A model generated the notes under the pieces. It made no database searches and was not told the DNA's origin. It worked only from the letters and a program-made list of their open reading frames with translations. Of a stretch of 64,000 nucleotides of DNA, positions 45,946-53,509 are shown in pieces; within the stretch, counting starts at the first letter, position 1, and every line of letters begins with the position of its first letter. Source of the DNA: Devosia sp. ZB163 (GTDB lineage: Bacteria; Pseudomonadota; Alphaproteobacteria; Rhizobiales; Devosiaceae); the NCBI RefSeq assembly GCF_028613635.1, contig NZ_JAQRMY010000003.1:384787-448786 (forward strand), written 5' to 3'. Position numbers and translations under genes: made by a program.

Positions 45946-46680
45946 CCCCCTGATCCGCGATTGCCACCGGCGGATCATTTCTTCTGCAGCCGCTTCCGCG
46001 CCCTGCATGTTGGCACTCTGGTAGACATCGACTTCCACGCCGCCAGCCGCGAGCTTGTCGACGGCTTCGGCGACGACGGTATTGAGGATGAAGACCCCGG
46101 CAATGGTCGAGGTCGGTCCCATGCGTCGCTCGTGGCCGACGACGAGGGCGGCATCGCCATACTCGCCGCCGTTGTCGAGCACGAGGTCGGTCACCTGATA
46201 GAGGAGCTTGCCCGAGCCGTGCCGGGAGGTGATGGCGGCGGCGTGGCGCATCGAGGTGAGCGCGATCGTCGTGGCGCCGCGCGCCCTGCAGGCGAGAGCC
46301 ATCTCGATGGGGTAGGCGTTGCGGCCGGAATTGGAGGCGATGAAGACGACGTCGCCGGGCCCGACGGGGTAGTCGGCCAGGACGCGCTCGGCGCGGCCTT
46401 CCTCCCGTTCGAGCAGGGTGGAGCGTTCGGCTCCCAGGTGCAGCATGAGGTCGGGATCGAGGATGGCCTGGGCAGCGGCGATACCGCCGGCGCGGTAGAA
46501 GACTTCTTCGGCGATCAGGTGCGAATGTCCGGAGCCGGCCACGTAGATGAGCCGGTCGGCGGCGAGCGCGGCGGCGACGGCGTCGCGGGCAGCGTCGAGC
46601 GAGGCGACCTGCTCTGTCAGCACGCGGTCGATGATGCCGACAACCTGGTTGCGGTAGCGCTGGCGGGGGGTGTCGATCAT
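45940..46680 (-). CDS. SIS-domain phosphosugar-binding protein
   Basis: SIS domains bind phosphorylated sugars in isomerases, deaminases and regulators. The 246-residue protein has the two SIS features VAGSGHSHLIAEEVFYRAGG and FIASNSGRNAYPIEMALACR, and a C-terminal VEVDVYQSANMQGAEAAAEE helix. It fits the uncharacterised SIS family often found beside sugar ABC transporters. ATG 46680 starts 4 bp after the GntR stop, so the two are an operon. Given the neighbouring GH84 gene, an amino-sugar phosphate is a plausible ligand. Confidence 0.88.
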   Translation of the reverse strand: MIDTPRQRYRNQVVGIIDRVLTEQVASLDAARDAVAAALAADRLIYVAGSGHSHLIAEEVFYRAGGIAAAQAILDPDLMLHLGAERSTLLEREEGRAERVLADYPVGPGDVVFIASNSGRNAYPIEMALACRARGATTIALTSMRHAAAITSRHGSGKLLYQVTDLVLDNGGEYGDAALVVGHERRMGPTSTIAGVFILNTVVAEAVDKLAAGGVEVDVYQSANMQGAEAAAEEMIRRWQSRIRGL

Positions 46681-46684
46681 GACG

Positions 46685-47419
46685 TTAGCCCCTGATTTCG
46701 CCGACATACTTGTAACGGTCCCCGCGGTACCAGGTCATTGCATCCTCGACGACCGTGCCGGTCTGGCCATAGCCGAGCTGCGCGACCTCGAGCACGGCGG
46801 CGCCCGGGCGGATGCCCAGGTGGGCGGCGAGCGCTTCGTCTGCCTCGGTGGCAGAAAGGCTCTGCAGCACGCGGTGGGGGCGGGCGTTGCGCGCATCCAT
46901 CCGCTCGTAGAGGGAGCCCGAGCCGTCGTAATCGGCGCCGACGGCCTCGACCGGAACCACGGCGCGCTCCAGCGCGATTGCCTCGCCGCCGGCGAGGCGC
47001 AGGCGAACGAGCGTGAGGATGGGCGAGCCAAGCGGCAGGCCCGTGCGGAAAGCGGCATCGGCGCCGATCCGGCCGATGGAGCACTCGAGCACCCGGGACG
47101 TCGGTTCGAGCCCGCGCAGGCGCATGTCTTCGGTGAAGCCGGAGAGGCGCGAAAGGGCCTTGGGGATACGACCGACAACCACAGTGCCGGCGCCCGGCCG
47201 CGTGGCGACGATGCCCTGTTGTGCGAGCTCCTTCAGCCCCTGCCGGAGAGTGGAACGCGACACGTTCAGTTCATCGGCCATCTCGCGCTCAGAAGGGAGC
47301 GATTCGCCGGGCGCAATGGCGCCCGAGTCGAGCACGGCGGTCAGCGCATGGCGTAGCCGCTCGCCCAGAGGGCCGTGCTGTGCCGCCATCCTTTCGAGTA
47401 CCGCTGCGTAGAAGTCCAA
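46685..47419 (-). CDS. GntR-family regulator with UTRA effector domain (NagR/DasR-like)
   Basis: The protein has a GntR winged helix (about 20-85: ESLPSEREMADELNVSRSTL, GIVATRPGAGTVV) and a UTRA ligand domain (about 95-240). HutC-subfamily members such as NagR and DasR sense amino-sugar phosphates. The start is uncertain: TTG 47419 has GGAGG 4 bases upstream, while GTG 47434 has none. It is divergent from the transporter-GH84 operon, and a NagR/DasR-type palindrome lies between them. It probably represses both arms until the imported sugar is processed. Confidence 0.9.
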   Translation of the reverse strand: MDFYAAVLERMAAQHGPLGERLRHALTAVLDSGAIAPGESLPSEREMADELNVSRSTLRQGLKELAQQGIVATRPGAGTVVVGRIPKALSRLSGFTEDMRLRGLEPTSRVLECSIGRIGADAAFRTGLPLGSPILTLVRLRLAGGEAIALERAVVPVEAVGADYDGSGSLYERMDARNARPHRVLQSLSATEADEALAAHLGIRPGAAVLEVAQLGYGQTGTVVEDAMTWYRGDRYKYVGEIRG

Positions 47420-47458
47420 GAGTCCTCCGGACACTGGTTGGGTGCCTGATCTTTTGGC

Positions 47459-47559
47459 AACTGGTATGATTTTGGATTGGTGTTTGCAAGCCTGTTGCGC
47501 GGAATGTCGCTGTTATTATCGGTGCTAGACAAACTGGTTTAAACCAATAACATACCAGT
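47459..47559. promoter_or_regulatory. NagR/DasR-like operator palindrome between GntR and the transporter operon
   Basis: ACTGGTTTAAACCAAT (47533-47548) holds the 12-bp perfect palindrome TGGTTTAAACCA and resembles the ACTGGTCTAGACCA-type operator of NagR/DasR regulators. The half AACTGGTATG at 47459-47468 recurs inverted (CATACCAGTT) at 47550-47559. A TATTAT box at 47514-47519 places the palindrome where it would block transcription of the plus-strand operon. Confidence 0.7.
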
Positions 47560-47615
47560 TTGGCAGGGGAGATAGCTGCCGAGGGATTTGGGGCGAAAAC
47601 AGGGTGTTACCTAGG

Positions 47616-48881
47616 ATGGCCAAGAGATTCACGCTGGCGACAGCCACCGCATTGCTGCTGCTGACCACGGCGGCGATCGCGCAGACCGAGGTGCGGTTCA
47701 CGCACTCCATTACCGGCGGCGCGAGCCGCGAGGCGCTCGATGCGATCATTGCCGATTTCGAGGCGGCCAACCCCGACATCAAGATCAAGGAAATCGTCTT
47801 CGACGACGATCAGTATTCCAACCAGGGCCTGATCACGCAGCTCAAGAGCAACGAGGTCCCGGACATCTTCTTCGAATGGGCCGGCTATCCGGTGCAGCGC
47901 GATGTCGAGGCGGGTTATGCCTATGACCTCAGCGAAGCCATGGCCACCGACGGCTGGAAGGAAAGCTTCTCCGACGCGGTGTGGACTGATGGCGCCGGGA
48001 CCATGGTCGACGGCAAGCCGTACCTCGTGCCGCTGTCGCTCGATCTGACCAACACCATCTGGTACAACAAGAAGATCTTCGCCGAGCACAACCTGACGCC
48101 GCCCAGGACCTGGGACGAGTTCGTCGCGCTCAACAAGACGCTGGCCGAGGCTGGCGAGACGCCGATCGTCGAGGGCAACAACGAATTCTGGCCGCTGGGC
48201 AACTGGGCCGGCCACATCGCCGCCATGGTGGTTCCGCCCGACGCCTATGTCGCCGCCTTCAAGCAGGAAGCGCCGTTCAATACGCCGGAGTTCGAGAAGG
48301 CGCTGAACCTGCTCGTCGGCCTGCACGAGGTCGGTGCGTTCAACAAGGACATGCAGGCGCTGGGCGCCGATCCGGCGATGGCGACGTTCTTCCAGGAAGG
48401 TGCCGTGATGCACCCGATCGGATCGTGGCTGGTGTCGGAGACGGGCAACCTCGCCGACGAAGGCTTCGAATACAGCCAGTTCAACACGCCGCCGATCGAT
48501 CCGGCTCACCCGCTGGCCAACAGCGTCATCGGCACGATCACCGGGCTCGTCGTCCACAAGAACGCGCAGCATCCGGCTGAGGCGATCAAGTTCCTCAAGT
48601 TCCTCACCTCCGAAGCCAGCCAGGTCAAGTGGGCCGAGAGCGGGCAGATGAGCCCGGTGCAAGGCGTGAGCGACAAGGCCAAGCTCGACGAGCAGACGCA
48701 GGCGATGCTGGCGCTGATGAGCGGCGCTTCGGGCATCGTGCCGCCGCCGGACAACAAGTACCCGGTGCCGGTCGCCGAGGCCTTCTACCAGGCCGCCGCG
48801 TTTGCGGCGTCGGGCGAAAAGAGCGCCAAGGACGCGCTGGTCTGGCTCGACGAGACGCTTGCCGCGATGGGCAAGCAGTAA
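47616..48881 (+). CDS. Sugar ABC transporter substrate-binding protein (CUT1 type)
   Basis: This periplasmic protein of 421 residues has a signal peptide (about 1-22, ending TAAIAQ) and the family-1 extracellular solute-binding fold: FTHSITGGASREALDAII, IFFEWAGYPVQRDVEAGYA, NTIWYNKKIFAEHNLTPP. Its first place in an operon with two permeases and a GH84 hexosaminidase suggests a GlcNAc-containing sugar as ligand. ATG 47616 is used; the ribosome site is weak, and a GTG lies at 47604. Expression is probably controlled by the GntR protein. Confidence 0.93.
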   Translation: MAKRFTLATATALLLLTTAAIAQTEVRFTHSITGGASREALDAIIADFEAANPDIKIKEIVFDDDQYSNQGLITQLKSNEVPDIFFEWAGYPVQRDVEAGYAYDLSEAMATDGWKESFSDAVWTDGAGTMVDGKPYLVPLSLDLTNTIWYNKKIFAEHNLTPPRTWDEFVALNKTLAEAGETPIVEGNNEFWPLGNWAGHIAAMVVPPDAYVAAFKQEAPFNTPEFEKALNLLVGLHEVGAFNKDMQALGADPAMATFFQEGAVMHPIGSWLVSETGNLADEGFEYSQFNTPPIDPAHPLANSVIGTITGLVVHKNAQHPAEAIKFLKFLTSEASQVKWAESGQMSPVQGVSDKAKLDEQTQAMLALMSGASGIVPPPDNKYPVPVAEAFYQAAAFAASGEKSAKDALVWLDETLAAMGKQ

Positions 48882-48895
48882 GCCGGCGCCGTATT

Positions 48896-49789
48896 TTGCA
48901 AGACCGTTCGGCCCCAATCAGCACCGGCGCCGCGAACATGTTGTTCGCGGCGCCAGCGATGCTCCTGTTCGCGACCTTCGTGCTGCTGCCGCTGGGCGCG
49001 TCGGTCTATTATGCTTTCACGTTCTGGGACGGGTTCAGCGCGCCGCGGTGGGCCGGGTTCGCCAACTTCGCCCGGGCGCTGACCGATCCGACGTTCCTCA
49101 TGTCGTTCGTCCACGTCGTCTTCTACATCGCCGCGACGCTCATCTTCGAGGTGACGTTCGGGCTGGTGATGGCGGTGCTGCTGAACTCGGACCGGCGTGG
49201 CTTTTCGCTGATGCGCGGGATGTTCTTCGCGCCGGTGGTGCTCTCGATGTCGGCGGCGGGCGTGTTGTGGAAGTTCGTGCTCGACTACCGCACCGGGCTG
49301 CTCAACTCGACGCTGAGGTCGGTGGGGCTGGGTGACTGGGCGCAGCCGTGGCTGGCGCAGCCGGAGACGGCGCTGCTCTTCATCTGCATCGTCTCGGGCT
49401 GGAAATATGCCGGTTTCTACATGGTGATCTTCTTTGCGGCGCTCAGGCGCATTCCGCGCAACCTCTACGAGGCGGCGCGGCTCGATGGGGCCAATGGCGT
49501 GCAGCAGTTCACCGCGATCACGCTGCCGATGCTGAAACAGAACGTCATCGTCTGCATCCTCCTCGCGGTGACCGGCGGCTTTGCCGGGTTCGACCTGTTC
49601 TTCACCATGACTAACGGGCAGCCGTTCGGGGCGACGGAAGTCCCGGCGACCTGGATCATCAAGCAGGCCTTCGACCAGAACCAGATCGGCTATGGCGTGG
49701 CGCTCACGGTGGTGCTGACGGTGGTCGTGTCGCTGATCTCGATCGCGTACCTCAAGATTTCGGAGCGCGGCAATGTCACGCGCTACTGA
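48896..49789 (+). CDS. Sugar ABC transporter permease, MalF type
   Basis: This 297-residue inner-membrane protein has about six helices and the EAA loop ARLDGANGVQQFTAITLPML, which contacts the ATPase. The start is uncertain: TTG 48896 gives a normal-length N-terminus, ATG 48938 is 14 codons later, and neither has a good ribosome site. It lies 14 bp after the binding-protein gene and overlaps the next permease by 17 bp. No ATPase gene follows, so it must share one encoded elsewhere. Confidence 0.92.
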   Translation: MQDRSAPISTGAANMLFAAPAMLLFATFVLLPLGASVYYAFTFWDGFSAPRWAGFANFARALTDPTFLMSFVHVVFYIAATLIFEVTFGLVMAVLLNSDRRGFSLMRGMFFAPVVLSMSAAGVLWKFVLDYRTGLLNSTLRSVGLGDWAQPWLAQPETALLFICIVSGWKYAGFYMVIFFAALRRIPRNLYEAARLDGANGVQQFTAITLPMLKQNVIVCILLAVTGGFAGFDLFFTMTNGQPFGATEVPATWIIKQAFDQNQIGYGVALTVVLTVVVSLISIAYLKISERGNVTRY

Positions 49790-50612
49790 ACGGCGACGCA
49801 ACGCAGCCGAGTGGCTGCAGTTCGGCACCGCCGGCGTCATCGTGCTGGTGATGTTCTATCCGGCGATCTGGATGGTCTATTCGTCGTTCAAGTCGAACCG
49901 CGAGATCTTCCGGGCGCCGTTCGCCCTGCCGTCGCAGTGGCGCTGGGAGAACCTCATCGAAGCCTGGAATGTCGGCGGGCTCGGGACGCTCTACCTCAAC
50001 TCGGTGTTCGTGACGCTCGTTGCCGTCAGCATGTGCGTGCTGTTCGCGACGGCGGCGGCGTTCGCGTTCACGCGGCTCGAGTTTCCGGGGCGGAAGCTCA
50101 TGTACCGGATCCTGCTGATCGGGTTGCTGCTGCCGCCGCCTTCGGTCGCGATCGCGCTGTTCACGCAGTTGCGCGACATGCACCTGCTCAACACGCCGTG
50201 GGCGCTGATCCTGCCCGGGGCGGCGTGGCAGCTGGCGTTCACCGTGTTCCTGATGCGGGCCTATTTCATCTCGATCCGACCCGACATGGAGGAAGCGGCG
50301 CGGCTCGATGGCGCCAACACCTGGGAGATCTTCTGGCACGTGTCGGTGCCGATGGTCTGGCCGGCCATGCTGACGATGGTGGTGCTCAACACGATCAGCG
50401 TCTGGAACGAGCTGCTGTTCGCGCTGCTGTTCATCACCGACGACGCGCAGCGCACCCTGCCGGTCGGGCTGGTGCGATTCTCGGGTTACCACAGCACCGA
50501 CTATTCGCTGGTGTTCGCGGCGCTGACCATCACCACGGTGCCGATCCTCATCCTCTACTTCATCCTGCAACGGCATGTGATCGCCGGGCTGACCGCAACA
50601 GCGATGGACTGA
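49773..50612 (+). CDS. Sugar ABC transporter permease, MalG type
   Basis: This 279-residue protein has about six membrane helices and the EAA loop EAARLDGANTWEIFWHVSVP, the MalG partner of the preceding permease. It overlaps that gene by 17 bp and is followed by the GH84 gene after 3 bp. All are read in one direction, so one mRNA probably carries transport and cleavage together. Confidence 0.95.
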   Translation: MSRATERRRNAAEWLQFGTAGVIVLVMFYPAIWMVYSSFKSNREIFRAPFALPSQWRWENLIEAWNVGGLGTLYLNSVFVTLVAVSMCVLFATAAAFAFTRLEFPGRKLMYRILLIGLLLPPPSVAIALFTQLRDMHLLNTPWALILPGAAWQLAFTVFLMRAYFISIRPDMEEAARLDGANTWEIFWHVSVPMVWPAMLTMVVLNTISVWNELLFALLFITDDAQRTLPVGLVRFSGYHSTDYSLVFAALTITTVPILILYFILQRHVIAGLTATAMD

Positions 50613-50615
50613 CCC

Positions 50616-52097
50616 ATGGGAACTGTTCACGACTTTCCGAATGTCACGGCATCGCCGCCCGGCCTTTCCGGCTGGTCGCTCGAGGTGCTGCTGGATCAAC
50701 CCGAGCGGCGAGGCAGCGGGGCCGTCAAGGCGACGCCGGCGTTTCTTTCGGGCGTGATCGAGGGCTTCTACGGCCGCGCCTGGACGCATCCGCAGCGGGT
50801 CGAGATGCTCGACTGGATCGCCAATGCCGGGATGAACAGCTTCGTCTACGGACCCAAGGACGACATCAAGATCCGAGCGCGCTGGCGCGAACTCTACAAC
50901 GCGGCGGAAGCCGCAGCACTCCGGGAGCTGGTCGAGGCGGCACGTGCGCGCAAGCTCAACTTCATGGTGGCGATCGCCCCATGTCTCGATGTCGTCTATT
51001 CGGACGCAAGCGACCTCGAGGCGCTGAAGCGCAGGCTCGACCAGCTCCTGGACCTCGGCATCACGCATTTCGCACTGCTGTTCGACGACATCCCGCCGAC
51101 CATGATGCCGAGCGACGAGAGGGCCTTCCCGTCGTTCGCGGCGGCGCAGAGCTATTTCGCCAACGAGGCGTTCCGGCATGTGCGGGCGCGGGCGCCACAG
51201 GCGACGGTGCTGTTCTGCCCGACCGAGTATTGCGGGGCGTTCGCAGGGCACGACGTGCCGGGCTCGAAGTATCTCAATACCATCGGCGCCGAGCTCGATC
51301 CCGAGATCGGGGTGTTCTGGACGGGGCCGGATATCGTCTCGAAGACGATCAGCGCCGAGAGCCTGCGCGAGGTCGGCCGGGTGCTGAGGCGCAAGCCCGT
51401 GATCTGGGAGAACTTCCACGCCAACGACTACGACATCCGCCGCATCTATGCGGGCCCGCTCGGCGGGCGGCATGCCGACATCCTGCCGCTGATCGGCGGG
51501 ATCATCACCAACCCCAACAACGAGTTCGAGGCGAACTTCGTGCCGGTGCAATCGACCGGGGCGTTCGCGTCCGGCTCGCATGACGAGGCGGCGGTATTCG
51601 CGGTGGCGCTGAAGGCCTGGCAGCCGCGGTTCCGGCTGGCCTTCACCGGGCAGACCGAGACGCTGACTGAGGAGGAAATCCGGCTGCTCTGCGAGCTGTT
51701 CTACCAGCCGTTCCGGTGCGGGCCGCAGGTCGAGGGGCTGCTGCAGACGGCGCGCCGGCTGATGAGCGAGTGGCGGCCGGACGTGCGCAGCGAGAGCTGG
51801 CAGCAGGGACACGACGCGCTGGTGGGGCTGCGCGACCGCGTTCGCGAGCTGTTCAACCGCATGACCGAACTCGAGAACCGCGACCTGTTCTATGCCTTCC
51901 ACCCCTATCTATGGGAGGCGCGGGAGGAGATGACGCATCTGGTCACCTATCTCGACTGGCTGGCGGGCGATCCGCCTGATCATGCCGAGTTTCCCGATCG
52001 CGACCGAATCTATAACTTCTACCGCCTTGGGTTCACCGTCGCCGTGCAGGAGCTGCTGCCGCGCGATGCGCGAGGGCGATATAGGCATGGACGTTGA
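50616..52097 (+). CDS. GH84 beta-N-acetylglucosaminidase resembling human O-GlcNAcase
   Basis: GH84 enzymes remove beta-linked GlcNAc with help from the substrate acetamido group. The 493-residue protein has the GVIEGFYGRAW opening (46-56), the YGPKDD loop (78-83), the catalytic Asp pair D157-D158 in HFALLFDDIP, and later FCPTEYCG, FWTGPDIVSK, VIWENFHANDYD and TNPNNEFEAN. I recall most of these in nearly the same form from the catalytic domain of human O-GlcNAcase. There is no signal peptide, so it should act in the cytoplasm on imported or internal substrates. A helical C-terminal region (about 340-480) follows. Its stop overlaps the next gene, a GNAT that resembles the other half of human O-GlcNAcase. 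Confidence 0.95.
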   Translation: MGTVHDFPNVTASPPGLSGWSLEVLLDQPERRGSGAVKATPAFLSGVIEGFYGRAWTHPQRVEMLDWIANAGMNSFVYGPKDDIKIRARWRELYNAAEAAALRELVEAARARKLNFMVAIAPCLDVVYSDASDLEALKRRLDQLLDLGITHFALLFDDIPPTMMPSDERAFPSFAAAQSYFANEAFRHVRARAPQATVLFCPTEYCGAFAGHDVPGSKYLNTIGAELDPEIGVFWTGPDIVSKTISAESLREVGRVLRRKPVIWENFHANDYDIRRIYAGPLGGRHADILPLIGGIITNPNNEFEANFVPVQSTGAFASGSHDEAAVFAVALKAWQPRFRLAFTGQTETLTEEEIRLLCELFYQPFRCGPQVEGLLQTARRLMSEWRPDVRSESWQQGHDALVGLRDRVRELFNRMTELENRDLFYAFHPYLWEAREEMTHLVTYLDWLAGDPPDHAEFPDRDRIYNFYRLGFTVAVQELLPRDARGRYRHGR

Positions 52098-52719
52098 TCT
52101 TGGTGACGGCTACCGGCTGAGGAACGCGACTGAAGCGGACCGGCCGGCGCTGGAGATGGTCTGTCTCAAGACGGGCGACTCCGGGAAGGACGCGACGGCG
52201 CGGGAAGACGATCCCCGGCTGCTCGGGCTGATCTATGCCGTGCCCTACCAGGTATTCGCGCCCGAGTTCGCCTTCGTCATCGACGGGCCGGACGGGGTCG
52301 TCGGCTATGTGCTGGGGGTGAGCGACACCGAGGCCTACGACAAGTGGGCGACGGAGGAGTGGTTCCCCGAGGTGGCGCGGACGCTCGACGATCCTGGGCC
52401 GGACAAGGCGAAGTGGCAGGGCAGCGACTGGGCCCGCCGCGCCATCCACTACCCGAGCTTCACGCATCTGGAGGCGCTGCGTCCCTATCCGGCGCACGGG
52501 CATATCGACCTGCTGGAGACGGTGCAGGGCAGGGGCTTCGGGCGCAAGGCGCTGGATCACCTGACGGCGGCGATCGCCGCGTCCGGCGCCAAGGGACTGC
52601 ACCTGGCGGTCAGCCCGACCAATACGGGCGCGCTGGCGTTCTACGAACGGGTCGGGTTCAGGCGGCTGACGGGCGGGGATGTTCCGCGCGGTGCGGTGTA
52701 CATGGTGAAGGAGCTCTAG
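52087..52719 (+). CDS. GNAT protein resembling the O-GlcNAcase pseudo-acetyltransferase domain
   Basis: The 210-residue protein starts with GYRLRNATEADRPALEMVCL and has DPRLLGLIYAVPYQVFAPE, FAFVIDGPDGVVGYVLGVSD, HIDLLETVQGRGFGRKALDHL and LAVSPTNTGALAFYERVGF. This order matches the acetyltransferase-like domain at the C-terminus of animal O-GlcNAcase and its known bacterial relatives. Unlike the human domain, motif A is intact here (Q147-GRG-FG), so acetyl-CoA binding is plausible. ATG 52087 overlaps the GH84 gene by 11 bp. Activity and substrate are unknown. Confidence 0.9.
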   Translation: MDVDLGDGYRLRNATEADRPALEMVCLKTGDSGKDATAREDDPRLLGLIYAVPYQVFAPEFAFVIDGPDGVVGYVLGVSDTEAYDKWATEEWFPEVARTLDDPGPDKAKWQGSDWARRAIHYPSFTHLEALRPYPAHGHIDLLETVQGRGFGRKALDHLTAAIAASGAKGLHLAVSPTNTGALAFYERVGFRRLTGGDVPRGAVYMVKEL

Positions 52720-52732
52720 GAGCTCCTTCTGC

Positions 52733-53509
52733 CTATGGCCTGTCCGGCATGATGCGGAAGTCGGCGCCTTCGGGCAGCAGTTGGCCGCCGTCGACGACGA
52801 TGGTGGTGCCGGTGATGTAGGCCGCTTCGTCCGAGGCGAGGAACAGGAAGGCGTTGGCGACGTCGCGCGAGCTGCCGAGGCGGCCGAGCGGGATGGCGTC
52901 CTCCATGCCCTTGATGAACTCGGGCGAGCGATGGAACTGCATGGCCTCGGTCATGATGTTGCCGGGCTCGACGCCGTTGACGGTGATGCCGTAGCCGGAG
53001 AACTCGAGGGCGGCGGCGCGGATCAGGCCGTTGATGCCGGCCTTGGTGGCCGAGTAGTGGCCGTGGCCGGGGCTCGTGACGTGCGGCCCGGTGATCGACG
53101 AGGTGAAGAGGATGCGGCCCGAGCGCTGGCGCTTCATCGGCTCGAGGGCGGCGCGGGCGGCGATGAAGCTGCCGCGCAGGTTCACGCCCATGACGCGATC
53201 CCAGTCGTCGACCGAGGTGTCTTCGAGCAGCTGCCAGGGATAGATGCCGGCGTTCTGGACCATGATGTCGAGCCGGCCGAAACGCTCGACGGCGAGGGCG
53301 ACGGCGGCTTCGGCGTCGGCGAGCTTCGAGATATCGACATAGGCGAAGGTGGCGCCGAGTTCGGCGGCGGTGGCGGCACCGGCCTCGCGCTCGGTATCGG
53401 CGACGATCACGCGGGCGCCTTCCTCGACGAAGCGGAGGGCGGTGGCCTTGCCGATGCCGCGCGCCGCGCCGATGACGATGGCGACCTTGCCTTCAAGACG
53501 TCCGGTCAT
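52733..53509 (-). CDS. Short-chain dehydrogenase/reductase (SDR)
   Basis: This 258-residue protein is a classical SDR: GAARGIGKA nucleotide motif, NAG in the fourth strand, the catalytic Ser and Tyr-x3-Lys in SSITG and YSATKAG, and a C-terminal VDGG. An Asp after the second strand (VIVADTE) favours NAD(H). ATG 53509 overlaps the permease stop (ATGA), and the gene ends the sugar-transport operon on this strand. It probably oxidises the imported sugar or polyol. Confidence 0.92.
   Translation of the reverse strand: MTGRLEGKVAIVIGAARGIGKATALRFVEEGARVIVADTEREAGAATAAELGATFAYVDISKLADAEAAVALAVERFGRLDIMVQNAGIYPWQLLEDTSVDDWDRVMGVNLRGSFIAARAALEPMKRQRSGRILFTSSITGPHVTSPGHGHYSATKAGINGLIRAAALEFSGYGITVNGVEPGNIMTEAMQFHRSPEFIKGMEDAIPLGRLGSSRDVANAFLFLASDEAAYITGTTIVVDGGQLLPEGADFRIMPDRP

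Noticed and set aside
49776-51902. 708-residue minus-strand frame opposite the permease and GH84 genes
   Set aside because: It spans two strongly supported genes on the other strand, and its translation is Arg/His-rich without domains.
52066-52097. Possibility that GH84 and GNAT are one gene split by a sequencing frameshift
   Set aside because: GH84 ends with a normal stop and the GNAT has its own ATG with a typical small overlap, as elsewhere in this genome. A frameshift cannot be fully excluded without reads.
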